A stretch of DNA of 64,000 bases from Portulaca oleracea (lineage: Eukaryota > Streptophyta > Magnoliopsida > Caryophyllales > Portulacaceae): positions 44,385,295-44,449,294 of the forward strand of contig CM055873.1 in NCBI GenBank assembly GCA_029582165.1, read 5' to 3'. Both the position numbers and the translations under genes were made by a program. Under the pieces are notes generated by a model. It was not told the DNA's origin. It saw only the letters and a program-made list of their open reading frames with translations, and made no database searches. This document shows positions 47,552 to 59,005 of this stretch, one piece after another. Every line of letters begins with the position of its first letter. Within the stretch, counting starts at the first letter, position 1.

Positions 47552-48985
47552 CTATTAGTGGGTAAGACTTGAAAAGTCGGGTTTTGTTTTTTAAAAAAAA
47601 AAGTTGTCACCTTTTCTACTTTAGGCATATTTGCATTTTTCGGGCCTTCCCCTTTGTTGGGCACAAAAGGCACCGTTTAGGTTTTATCCCTATTTTTGCC
47701 ATTTTTGGGAGAACAAAACCATTCAACTTGGTGGATCCAATTAGATCTTCACCAAGCCGGTGGTTGTTTTTCCACTCGTGCACCACTCCTTAGTCCATAT
47801 GACAAAAAGGGAGCAACCTGAGTGTACTAATCTCACCATGCACCCCATGGGAGACCAAACACTTAGGACACGGGTTAGAGGTTAGGAAACCGTACCATAC
47901 CACCTCGAACATAGACCCTTGGTTAGGTTGGAATTCACGTGTGTGCTATGTGCTCTTTATAGCCTTCGAACCCGAGACCATGCCTTAATGCTTAGAAAAA
48001 AACAAACATAAAAGACGGGCATTTTGCATGGGACGAGATAATCGATTTGGTCCATACAAAGCGGAACCACGCGGATCCTCGCGGATCTCGCCCATCGGAT
48101 CAATTTTGTATGGCCCAATCGGTCCGGTTCTCTGTTTTGGTTGTCGGCTTTGGTTTAGGCCCAATAGGGGACTTGAGCCCAGGAAATCCGCGTGGATCTT
48201 GGCGCGCTCAGACCCTACGGGGCTTAACCCGAGGCGTGTCGGGTTTTTGCATTTGGGTTGCAGATTGTGATTTGGCCCATGCAAAGACCGAGCCCACGGG
48301 ATCCTCGCGGATTTTGGATCGGGCCGGACTTTGTATGGTCCAAATCATTTTCTCTCCTCTTCTCGGTTTAAGTGTTAGAACGTGAATTTTGGCTCGAGTG
48401 GGCTCGAGCCTGGAAATCCGCGGATTTACGGGAGCTCGGTCCTGCTCGAATCCAAGTTCAGGTGTTCTGATGGTGTTGGTCAGCATACATGTGTTTTGGT
48501 CCGTACCGGCAGTCCATCTGAGTCACACAGGTCAGCTCGGGCCACATGGATCCACGCGGATTTGTAGTGGAGCCCGGCCCTGTGTGGTTCAAATGGTCTG
48601 TTTGGTGGTCATGGTCAGCTAAAAAAAGGATGTTTAGCCCTTATGAGAGGCCTGAGCTTATTTTGGATTCGGCCCGATAAGGTCTAAATATCTCGTTTTT
48701 GGGTTTAGGGTATGCATTTTGCATAAGTCTTTTTAGGGGTCATTTCATGCATAGAGTCTTAGGAGTCGACATTGAGCTGAGTCTTCAAATCCCTCTACAT
48801 TTCAGGACAAAATAGGTTGGTTCCGGGTTTACCAAAGGGACGAAACTGGTCGGTTGAAGACTTTTGACATTTATTACGATAGCAACGAAGATTGCGCATC
48901 GTCGGGGGCAACTGAAAGGCAACTAACTGACGAGGGAGCATCTGAAGAGGGTATCGAATCTTCTGTGATAGACCCATCTGAAACA
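47552..48985 (+). other. Untranslated leader of the Ogre/Tat-type element
   Basis: It holds several more CGCGGAT/CGTGGAT words (48070-48570) and no recognised frame. The gag frame is open upstream of its ATG to about 48800 (FQDKIGWFRVYQRDETG), possibly translated from a non-ATG start or from a spliced RNA. Confidence 0.5.
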
Positions 48986-49891
48986 ATGGCAGACCCAAAT
49001 GGTGACAACCATGAAGAGCACCTACATAATGACCAAGGAGAGGAGCAAGCACCTCCTCCACCTCCTCCAAATTCTGAGTTGGAGCAGCTCACCAACATAA
49101 TTTTAAATATGCAAGTGACTATGAACGCACAACTGGAGGCTCAAAACCAAAGGATTGATGCGGTGATTCATGCTATGGAAGAAGCGAAGAATTCCAACTC
49201 AAAGAATCCTCCTATGGGTGAAGTTGAGCAGTCGGAGAAAGAGAAAGACGGGTCAGTCCAGGGGGTATCAAACTCTAGACTAGACCGTATCGAACAAATG
49301 CTGAAGGAGTCCACGCTTTTCAACAACCAATTCATGGAGGATATTGGTTTCACACCAGTTCCAAGGGGCAGATTGCCTCCGAAATTCAACATGCCTGATA
49401 TAAAGTTTCATGGCACTGAAAACCCACATCAACATGTGCGGAATTTCCTGGGAGCAATGACATTAAAAGGGGTAGAAGAGGATATTTACCATATCATTTT
49501 TCCTTGGACTTTAGACCCGGACGTCATGAAGTGGTATAATACACTGAGTCCTACCAAGTCCTCTCAATGGAGCTCACTTTGCAGGGAGTTCCTTCATCAG
49601 TACTCCTACAATGTTGACATGCCCGTCACTTTAAGGGACATGGAGCTCATGAAGCAAGGAGAGGAAGAGACATTCTCTGACTACTTCGCTCGATGGAGGG
49701 CGAAAGCAGCTCAAATGGTAGATCGACCTTCTGAGGAACATCAAGTAGATATGCTTGTGCAAGGCTTACAACCCTCGTACAACACCCACCTAAGGTTCCA
49801 ACCTATTAAGGACTTTGCATCACTAAGATTGGCTGGAATCAAAATCGAAAGTGAACTGGCTAACTGGGGACTGGAAGAACACTTATACTAA
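48986..49891 (+). CDS. Retrotransposon gag protein (intact frame)
   Basis: From the ATG at 48986 there are 301 codons; the frame is open further upstream without an ATG. An acidic, proline-rich N-part (HLHNDQGEEQAPPPPPP) is followed by a predicted coiled region (LEQLTNIILNMQVTMNAQLE) and a Ty3/Gypsy gag domain from GRLPPKFNMPDIKFHGTENP through FPWTLDPDVMKWYNTL and FLHQYSYNVDMPVTLRDMEL to EETFSDYFARWRAKAAQM. There is no zinc knuckle and no protease after the stop. The gag would form virus-like particles for RNA packaging. Its intact state in a pol-less element suggests selection or recent insertion. Ogre/Tat affiliation rests on the primer site and gag style. Confidence 0.88.
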   Translation: MADPNGDNHEEHLHNDQGEEQAPPPPPPNSELEQLTNIILNMQVTMNAQLEAQNQRIDAVIHAMEEAKNSNSKNPPMGEVEQSEKEKDGSVQGVSNSRLDRIEQMLKESTLFNNQFMEDIGFTPVPRGRLPPKFNMPDIKFHGTENPHQHVRNFLGAMTLKGVEEDIYHIIFPWTLDPDVMKWYNTLSPTKSSQWSSLCREFLHQYSYNVDMPVTLRDMELMKQGEEETFSDYFARWRAKAAQMVDRPSEEHQVDMLVQGLQPSYNTHLRFQPIKDFASLRLAGIKIESELANWGLEEHLY

Positions 49892-50706
49892 TAAGCAAAC
49901 TTCCAGCCTAGCAAGGGAAACGAGGTGAATACCTTAGAACGCTCCATGTGCTGAAGCACTAGAACAACTTCCAAGAAAAGGATGAGCCAATAGAAATACT
50001 CCAAAGTTGGGATGATGATGAACTCTGCAAGCACCACAGAGCCTAAGGACATTACATTGATCACAATGAAGGAAAGGTCTAGGTCGGAGCAATTATCCAG
50101 TCGAAATGCTTTGAGTTGTATTGCCCTGTGTAAGCCATTTTCTCTTGAGTACTTCTTGCATGATTGTTGAATCTTAGTAATTGTTTATCTTTTTTGAGCT
50201 AGTTGAAGAGTTAGTAGAATAACCCGTGAGATTTTGAGCCTTCATAGACTATTCATTATATATATAGTCTCAATTTTCTTTTTGAGTGTAACTCTTCCAT
50301 GTGTGCATCTCTAGAACTTGGCTTGACATTCCTTAAAATCACATTTGGCATATGCATTGCGTTAATATGATTGAGGCATCTTTTTGTTAGCTACATAGCC
50401 AAATAGCCACCTGACATTTTGACCTCTTTTTGCAAGCCCTTGCTAACCCTTTTTCCTGTCTTGTTGTTTACCCTATAAGTGTGCACCCTTGGCCTTTACA
50501 TAATTTTCTACCTTTAGCCAAGATAGAATGAGCAACAGTTCAGTTGTTTGGGGCTGTTTCGTGGTCGATTATTGAGAGTGAGTAGTTGGTTTGTTGCTAC
50601 AAGAGAAGTACATTGTTGAATATCTTTTCTCCCCTTTTATCTTCAAAGATTGTAATTTGTAACTATTAGGGTTCGAGCTGTTCTTTACATATTCATGCTA
50701 TTCATT

Positions 50707-50815
50707 GAAAAAAAAGAAAAAAAAAAGTTCAAAAACAAGGAATTCGTAATAAAAAAAAAAACAAAAAGTAAAAGTAAAAAAAGAGAAAAAAGGAAAAAAA
50801 GAAAAAAGAAAGACG
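50707..50815 (+). repeat. A-rich purine tract in the Ogre/Tat-type element
   Basis: About 110 bp of almost pure A with interspersed G and few pyrimidines. It follows the gag by 0.8 kb. Confidence 0.8.
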
Positions 50816-53739
50816 AAGTTTTATTTTTTATTTTAGATTTTTAGTACTCCATCCTAAGTTTCATTTGTTAGGGATGTTTTGCGCTCTTTTGGAGGTGTTG
50901 CGCTGCATGAAGTGGAAATGTCGTTGCTCTTTAGGTACTTGGCTACTTAGCTCCACATTTCCCAAATAATTTCCCTTCTTACCCTAGCCTAAACCACATT
51001 ACAACCTTTTGAAAGTCCTCATGATTAGCATTTTTGCATGTTGTCCTCAGTGATGGAGAGTTGAGAGTCTTGCCAAGCTTATGGCAGCTGTATACGTCGG
51101 AACGAGTTTGAGTGAACCCTTACATATTTCTAAACACATTGAGAGGAACGTTCCATTTTACCTAAAGTGAGGATCTACTAGCTTCACTAGCTCACCAATT
51201 GCTAAGGTGATACATGATTGTTTAGAGGTACAACATAGTGTAACTGGTTTGTGTCTTGGTTTTACGCTCATAGTATTGAAATAGAGTTTGCTTTGACATG
51301 ATTTTGACCTTATGCATCATTGTTTCTCTCACTGGTCTTATTGTTATGTGATATGAGGTCTTGCTCGTGAAGTCTCACACCTTCTTTTCTTCATGGCTTA
51401 CACCGGGGGCTTTCTCTTCTCCTCTGTACGTCTTCCTTTCGAATTGGGGGCTTTCTTTTCCCTTTTGTCTTCCTTTCAAACTGGGGGCTTTCTCTTTCCC
51501 TCCGTTTCCTTTTTTTTGAGGGCTATCAAGATACAATTTCCTGATCACTACAGGTTGCATCCAGGGACAAAATTTTTTCCCTTTGCTCACCTTTTAGCAG
51601 TCAATCTAGGGTGCCTAAGAGTAGGCATTTCGTTCTCATCTCTTCTCGTGGAAATGACACGTTGGTCTTGTCACTTTCCTTCATGTTCATCGGATAGCAA
51701 GGTCAAGCTCTACTATCCAGTAACAATAAGCTAGATAAGGAAAGTCTTAACAGATGTTTGTGGAAAAGCCCTCGCAGGATTTTCAAGAGAAAATGTTCAT
51801 CATCAATTCTTCTAGCAACATTTTACATAAGAACAATTTTTTTTTAAGCATGTTCATCACAAGTCAATCCCTCACGAATTTTTTGGGCAATGAGATCATT
51901 TGGATATTTTCATGGCAGCTTGCATGGTCCACAATTTTAAAGAGAATTTCTCAGGTGATTGTATAATTGGACTACTTTTTTAAGCATGTTCAACATCGGG
52001 TCTAATACTAGACGCCAAGCTCTTGAACAACTTTTACAAAAGCATGTTCACATATATCAATTTCGGCTTGGAAATGCGGGTTTTGTTGGCACAACATCCT
52101 AGGAAGATTTCTCATTCATGAAGTTCTTACGGACTTTTGGTGGCTTATCACCCCGAGCATATCCCTCCTAGTATATTCACATATGAGCCAAGAAGCTTCA
52201 ACAAAACTGGGCAAACTAAGAAAATTCTATGCCTTAAAGACAAGGCCAAATATAGCAACTGGTGACCAGAACCAGCAACTATCCTTAAGTTATTAGCCAC
52301 TGGCCTATTTCGTCAGCAACTAAATACTTACTCCACCTTTTGAACTACGACGACCTTATTCCACTCATAAGTGGATACGTAGGAAGCTTTTATAAAGTCC
52401 GGCCCAAATAATTGAACAAAAGTAACTTCTTTTGAGTGGTTTCCCAAAAGGATCTTATCCAATTTCCAGGTCATGCTCAAGCGGGCTAAGGCAGAATTTG
52501 TGCGAAATTTTTCTAAGAGCTCTCGCGGACTTTATAACCCATAGAGACTCAAACCTCTTCTCTCGTCGATTATTTAAGTCCGACCGGAGTCTTGGCACAT
52601 TCCGTGTTGACAAAAGCTCTCGCGGTTCCCTCGAGGTCTACAACTAGGGTGTTTCAGGATATTGATTAAGATTCATCACATATTTGCAAAAGGGGTCGTA
52701 GCTGAGGGTACGAGTGAAGACTAAAAAGGCTCGTGGATTTTGGTTCCCTTTATTTGAAGCGTTCTAATATTTCCAGTGTTATCGACCACAGCTCAATATC
52801 TAGACTCTCATATTCGTTGCATGTGTGTCTTGCATCCTCATGAATTAAAAAGATAGTTTGTATAGAGTGCATTAGCATCATGCATTATTAGAGAAATAGA
52901 GTCCATCTATTGCATCATAAAAGATAAATGAACGGTCTAAGCATTATACATGCACTCGGTGCTCTTCAGCAGAGATTAAATCAATCACCAAAGATCTTGC
53001 AAGGCATGTCCCAAAACTCTCTCCAATTTTGGACTAAGCCCAACAAGATAGTGGAGCTTACACCAAACATGTCGCAGACTTTAGTGATCAAAAGCAAGAC
53101 TTTAGACATGTGCAAATCTTCCGCTGGCTCCAATTCGGTGCAAAGCTCTCGCAGAATTTCGTGAACTCACCAAGCGAAGCATAATGGGGAGCTTCAAGTC
53201 CTTGTTGATCCCAAAGCAGAAATCCTCGGCGATTTTACTAAATGTCAACATAAGCAAATGTCTTATCATAAATTTGACTCAGGATCATCATGGAGAGAAT
53301 TAGAGTTGTAGTTTGAAGCAGCTAAAAAGTGATTCTCCAAACCCATCGGGGTGCTTCGCCGATTCGCGAGTCCTTCATTGATTCTCAAATCCCTTGCACG
53401 TTATGCCATCAAGCCAGATTCCCGGGTTCCTCGAGGATTCTGTCATCGAACATGACAGACTCAACTGAGCTAAAGCAGTATCTTGTAGATTCCAACACAA
53501 GCATGGCAAGACTTATCTCGACTTAAACAAAGCTGTGCCAACTCCATCTAGGTGTTGATCCTCCATCGTCAAGTTGGAACCCTGAGTTCCTCATCAATCC
53601 CCATCGGCTGACAGGGAGTTTTCACATCGGATAGCAGGATTTTTTTTTCCACTATCCTCATTTATCCTTTAAGATAATAATAATGACATACTCATAAACT
53701 TAAGTGTCTTTTGCAGGTACCAATCCTTGAATACGACTC

Positions 53740-54070
53740 GGGCTACCCTCGAGAAATTCATCAAAGCCTGGACGACCTCCAGCAACCAAGTCAGCATCGG
53801 ACTACCTCCGGTCAATTTCCAGCATTCAAGCTACCCTTGAATCGTCGAAGCCTGGACTACCTCCAATTTCAAGCGGACTACCTCCGGATATCATCCAAGT
53901 GTTCGGGCTACCCCCGAGAAATTCATCAAGGCCTGGACTACCTCCAGCAATTTCAAGCGGACTACCTCCGCATACCATCCAAGTGTTCGGGCTGCCCCCA
54001 ATAAATTAATCAAGTCTTGGACAACCCCCAGCATTTCCAGATCGGACTACCTCCGGCCACACTTCAACTC
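53740..54070 (+). repeat. Tandem repeat, about 83 bp, four units
   Basis: Units start near 53740, 53827, 53904 and 53988 and share GGGCTACCCCCGAGAAATTC, CATCAAGGCCTGGACTACCT and AAGCGGACTACCTCCG words. They lie just before the 3' LTR. Confidence 0.8.
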
Positions 54071-54188
54071 ATTCAGATCACCTCCGACTAATTTTTGGGC
54101 CAACCGGGAAGATCCAAGCAGACTAGCCCCAGCGGTCTCAAGCATACTTTGACTTTCGTCTTACTCGAGTCGATCAAAGTGGGGCTAA

Positions 54189-56166
54189 CGTAGACACCAA
54201 AATAATGTTCTAGACAGAAAATACGGCATCTGCCAAGACAGTCGATTAAAATCTGGCGGATTTGCTCGACAGACCGGGAAAATTCTTGTGGACTAACCGG
54301 GAAAAACCACGCAGATTTTCCGGGCCGGTCAGACAAATCGATACAAATCTGGCGGAATTCCTGACAACCCAAGAAGATCCACGCGGATTTTCCAGTCGGC
54401 CTAGCACAAATCCTCGCGGATTTGCCCGGTACGCAGATTTCACGATTTGGGCCCGAGAAAATCTCGCGGATCGGACCAAGTCCACTGAGTCACGCGGATC
54501 GGGCCAAAATTCACTGAGTCTCGCGGATCCGGCCAAAGTTCACCCAAATTCTATTAGAGCCACGCGGATTTGTCACCTAGCTTTGGCGATGGGAGATCTT
54601 GATTTGTCACCTAGCTTTGGCGGTGAGTCACGCGGTTGTTAGCCTAGCATGGCGGTGGAGTCAGCGGATTTGTCGAACTCAGTACATAAATTCAGCTCAA
54701 AAGCAAGTCTTGCGGATTTTTGAATCCCAGCTGGGATCCTCGCGGATTTAGCATATTTGGCCCAGGAAATCCTCGATTGCGCGGATTTGATCCAACTGAG
54801 CCAAAATATGAAGGTTGCGCGGATTTCATGAATTTGGGCCAAGATGTCAAAGTTGCACATATCGGCCCAAAGTCGATCAACGTAAATCGCGTGGATCCGA
54901 TTTCTGGGTCAACCCAGAAATCCGCGTGGATCCGGATTAGGTGGTCAACCGAATCACGCGATTCAGATGCGATTATGGTCAAGCATGGCGGTTTATTTTT
55001 TCAAGCGGTCAAGTAAACCGGCGGCGGTTGCGGGGAGGAGTTGCGCGGATTTGTGCAACTCGAAAACTACCTTCTCCCCCTTTGCTTATTTAAGGATCCG
55101 CGCGGATCCTTTCGAGGGGTTGGCAATTTTTCTTCTCGGCGGGAGATCTCCAGAAAAACTGGGACAGTTTCCAGGCAAACTTGAGAGAGTTTGTGAAATC
55201 CGCGTGGATTTCACTGGTTGAGTTCATCACACAGTTCTTGGGCACACATCAGGTCCGCGCGGATTTGGTACAATCCGCCACCCTTCCTATCTTTTCCATC
55301 TTTTCTTTCGTTCAATTTCGTTTCGTTTTTTTTCTAAAATATGTAACAATGTAGCCGGTAGATCCCCGCCCGCTGTAATTTAGTTTATTTTTCTCGTTTT
55401 TTTTTATATTTCATCCAGTATGTGAACTTTATCATTTCATTCCGAATGCATGCATTTTTTTCCTTAATTCGTGACAACTTTACTTTTTATTAGTGTGTAA
55501 AACCCAACCTAGTAAAGGCGCTAGTGGCGGTGCAAGGGCATCCCCTACACCTTTACCCCGGATCGATTTTTTGGTTCGAGACCGGAGTCATCTTTTTTTT
55601 TGTTTTGTTAATTTTTTCCAAAATTAACTGGCGACTCCTTTTTATTTATGCAAATTAATGTCATTTTGGGCCGAACCCTTTGCTCAAATCTTGATTCGTA
55701 ATCGAACAAGCGCCTCGGCCGGGAGCCTTTGTTAAATCCGTGGATTTACGCGATGGGCCTGATCTGATCCTTGTTCTAATTGCGAAAGGTCACTGAACCC
55801 AAGGTGATGGACTGTGCCGTACGTATTGGCCGGGAGATCCTCGCGGATTTTGGGCCGTATGCAAACCCAGTCCACCATTTTGGTGTCTAAAGACCAATAT
55901 CCCATTCGGAATGGGTCCGGGCCTCGGGTAATATGAGAAATCCGCGTGGATCTCCGATCACACCGGGCTCATGGGCCATTCCAAATAGATACTTGTACTG
56001 TAATTTTGAGGTAAAAGAGTTGACCCGATTCGACATTTAGGCGCACGGAAAATATTATATAACTTAAAGGAAATTATTGAAACTTGTACCCTATGAAAAA
56101 ATAAGCAACCCTACGTCGAATCGACCCTCCGTGGGGGACCGTGCCCTCCAGGCCGCGGGCCCTACA
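54189..56166 (+). repeat. 3' LTR of the Ogre/Tat-type element
   Basis: 1978 bp, starting CGTAGACACC (the expected TG has become CG) and ending GGCCCTACA. It is 114 bp shorter than the 5' LTR, mainly through small deletions in the first 900 bases. The middle part (55070-55500) is almost identical to the 5' copy. Confidence 0.9.
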
Positions 56167-56171
56167 GGGTA

Positions 56172-56500
56172 TATCTACTTAATACGCCACAAGTCCAAAT
56201 CCTTTGAAAATGTTCAAAGAGTTTCAAAGTGAAGTACAAAACCAACTTGGCAAGAAAACCAAAACCCTTCAATTAGGTTGAGGAGGTGAGTATTTGAACC
56301 AAAGATTTCATTGACCATTCCAGAGAATATGAAATTGTTTCATGACTCTCTCCTTTAAGAATACGACATCTCAATGTCGTATCTAAGAGCAGGAATCACA
56401 CCTTATTAGATATGGTGTGATCAATGATGGTTGAGTCAACATTGCCGATTACCTTTTGGGGATACACGCAATTAACCATAGCTCTAATTATTGAATAAAT
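56172..56500 (+). pseudogene. Copia integrase, part after the nested insertion
   Basis: The frame resumes as YLIRHKSKSFEN, then a shifted frame gives EFQSEVQNQLGKKTKTLQ, as in Copia integrase downstream of YGYIYL. Stops and frameshifts follow. Confidence 0.75.
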
Positions 56501-58990
56501 ATTATCTGAAGCATTAGAGAAGACACCATATATGATATGGAGAAGAGAGGTTCTTGAACCGTCTTCTGAAAGAAAGGAGTATCACTTCTACAAACTGTTG
56601 TAGAGGAGAGTGTTTGTGTCTCAAAATACTTTCTTTTTAGAGAATATGTTATTCTCTAAAAGAAAGAGTGGGAGAGATTTTGAACTTACCGAAGTTCGAG
56701 AGACACAAAACACTATAATCATCACATGAAACTCTGCTACTTGATCCTAGTTCAAATTTTCCTATTTGTCGGAAAATTAAGAACAAGGTTGAAGCAGTTG
56801 AAGTTTCTCAAAATGTTGAGGAGAGGGTGTCATGAACATTACTCCAAGCAAGGTCAGGTAAACAACTCCGTCAAACACATAAATATGGATCTTCTATGGA
56901 TGAGCGTGAGATGTTACTTTTAGAAAGTAATGACTTTACCTACAACAAAGAAGCTTTAGCAAGTTCCATAAGGTCTAAGATGGACTCCATGTATACAACC
57001 AAGTTTATGATTCGGTTGATTTGTCTGAAGGTGTGAGCCATAAGGCATATGAGGGTTTCAAGGCAAAATATTGGTTCATTAAGATAGACATCAAGACTGA
57101 CTTCAAAATTAGATTTTGAAGAAAGGTGTGTACTTCACACAACTGAGCGGTCTTTTGTTCGAATACTTGTAAACTTCAAGAGACCATCTGAGGTCTTAAG
57201 GAAGCTTCTAGGAGTTGGAATCATTGACCTTCTTGACCAGGATATCAAAAGGGTTTGACATACTGGGAAGTGCCAAAGATAATATTGTGTTTACAAGAAG
57301 TTCAGTGGGAGCAATGCGTATTCTGATATTGTATGTGATTGAAATACTTCCTACTGGGAAGAATATTCCAATGTTGCTTCTACTGAGGTTGACTTGGAAA
57401 TAATTTTCAAAGTGAAGGATTGGTGGGGCTAAGAATTTTCTTGGAGACAAGATCTATAATGATAGATTAAAGATTTTGATTGTTTGAATCAAAGTTAACT
57501 AGGTGTTGAATAGTTCAACTCACTCCGAGAATAGATTAATTTTCATAAATCATGGCATATCCTTACGGAATTTGATTATCTCAAAACAATCAGAAGTTCT
57601 AAGGATGAGACATATAAATCATGCTTCAAGCGTGAGATTAATGTATGCCATGAGATGTTCAAAGTCCAACATTACATATACATTGTATATGTATAAGCAA
57701 GACTAAGGATGTGTCCTAAGTCTAAAGTGGTTGATAAAAGGTAAGTGAGAAGAGTTGCATTGATGCTACACTTATGCAGAGAAATATGATTATCTGAAAG
57801 GTCAGAGAAAATTATACGATCTGTTTTGAGTGGTATTGAGGTGAATTGGAAGAAGTTCCTAACATGACATGCGGTTAATTCTACAAATAAGACAAGTATG
57901 GCACGACTTTAGAAGTTGTGGCAGAAACTGTTAGGATTATGAAGTTCGTTTTTAGAACTGGGTGGTGTTTCTAGCCTTGCGAGAGAAATGGAGCCTTGTT
58001 GATAGGAGCCATCACTCAAGCAAAGGAACGGAAGCTCACCATGAATCCAAACATGTGTTCCGGAAATATCTTCCTGTATGAAAGGTCATTAGTGAGATGG
58101 TATATGTACGAGGTTCATTGCAAGTATTATGTACTAAATCCCTGTTGTAGTTATAGCATGATAGTCATGCATGGGAAATAGGTATTAAACACATTCCGGA
58201 ATATTAACAAGTCAAAGTTACATGAATTGTTCATGAATTATGACCTTGTTGATTCATCATTAAGAATAAGATTCCAAAATTTACATCAATTGTGGTTTAG
58301 AATTATGTAAATGTCCAAAAAGGTTAGCGCATTCAAAATGGGAAATTGGATGAGGTCCGATTTCTGAAACCCTATTAGTGAACTTAATAACGCTAGTCTT
58401 GGTGATGATCGACACGGTTCCTAATTGTATTATCACGTAGGAACAGTGATAATATCAACACAATTAGCATGTAGGATTGAGGTGATGATCAAGTTTCGTG
58501 ATCATAGTGATGTGACGACATCATAAATCAATCACATGGGTATTGTTGAGAACAGCTACCGAACTGACCTGCAGTGGGAGCTCTTTAAGTTAGGAATGTC
58601 ATAAGAGCTCTCACTACTCAAAATTTCTAAATCCTGAGTTCAATACATAGACTACATGGTCTGCTGTGACTTTGGAGCGCGTCAAACGCCTTTCGTAACA
58701 GTAGGCTATAAAGGCGGTCTGATTCTGATTGGATCATGTGAGAATGTGTGTCTGAACAAGATGGCATTGTCCTCCCTATTAGGGACAGTTGTCTCGTTGG
58801 CCACTCGGTGAGATTGGACTGAAAATGCTTGGCCGAGCTCAGTTGAATCAATAGTTGATCGTCTGTTTTTTCAAAGTCTAAACTCGGAGATCGAGGAATG
58901 TTCGGGTCTTACATAAGGATGACTTTAGCTTACCTTATCCGAACTAGAGACGATGAAGTGACAAGGAATTCAAGGAATCGAACACTTGTG
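56501..58990 (+). pseudogene. Copia reverse transcriptase and RNase H relic
   Basis: Fragments in order: DLSEGVSHKAYEGFKAKYWF (about 57016), CVYKKFSGSN, the active-site box as LYVIEIL (57329-57349; YVIE at 57332-57343 in place of YVDD), VKDWWG/FLGDKIY, MRHINHASSVRLMYAMRCSK (about 57610), and IGAITQAKERKLT (about 57998) for RNase H. Frames shift between them, so no functional polyprotein exists. Confidence 0.8.
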
Positions 58991-59005
58991 GGACAAGTGG
59001 GAGAT

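Larger units (their letters stand above)
49892..54188 (+). other. 4.3-kb non-coding interior replacing pol
   Basis: No recognisable pol domain in any frame. Features seen: an A-rich purine tract (50707-50815), three CTTTC-rich units at 51400-51510 sharing GGGGGCTTTCT, scattered CTCGCGG words, and the four-unit tandem repeat at 53740-54060. The sequence directly after gag may be an eroded pol remnant, but no motif could be named. Confidence 0.6.
45440..56166 (+). mobile_element. Ogre/Tat-type LTR element with gag only (TR-GAG-like)
   Basis: Two LTRs (45440-47531 and 54189-56166) are flanked by perfect GGGTA duplications at 45435-45439 and 56167-56171. The primer site TGGCGACTCCACTGGGGAC (47533-47551) is the tRNA-Arg-type site known from Ogre/Tat elements, and AAAGTGGGGCTAA before the 3' LTR is the polypurine tract. 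Between gag (to 49891) and the 3' LTR are 4.3 kb without recognisable protease, reverse transcriptase, RNase H or integrase. It therefore looks like a non-autonomous element moved by an autonomous relative. It is inserted in the Copia integrase. Confidence 0.88.

Noticed and set aside
47985..48622. Overlapping frames on both strands in the leader of the gag-only element
   Set aside because: They are produced by the same motif, lie between primer site and gag, and show no family resemblance.
51375..51734. A 113-codon plus-strand frame and its antisense
   Set aside because: It reads three CT-rich repeats (GGGGGCTTTCT) and shows only low-complexity Phe/Ser; no pol motif.
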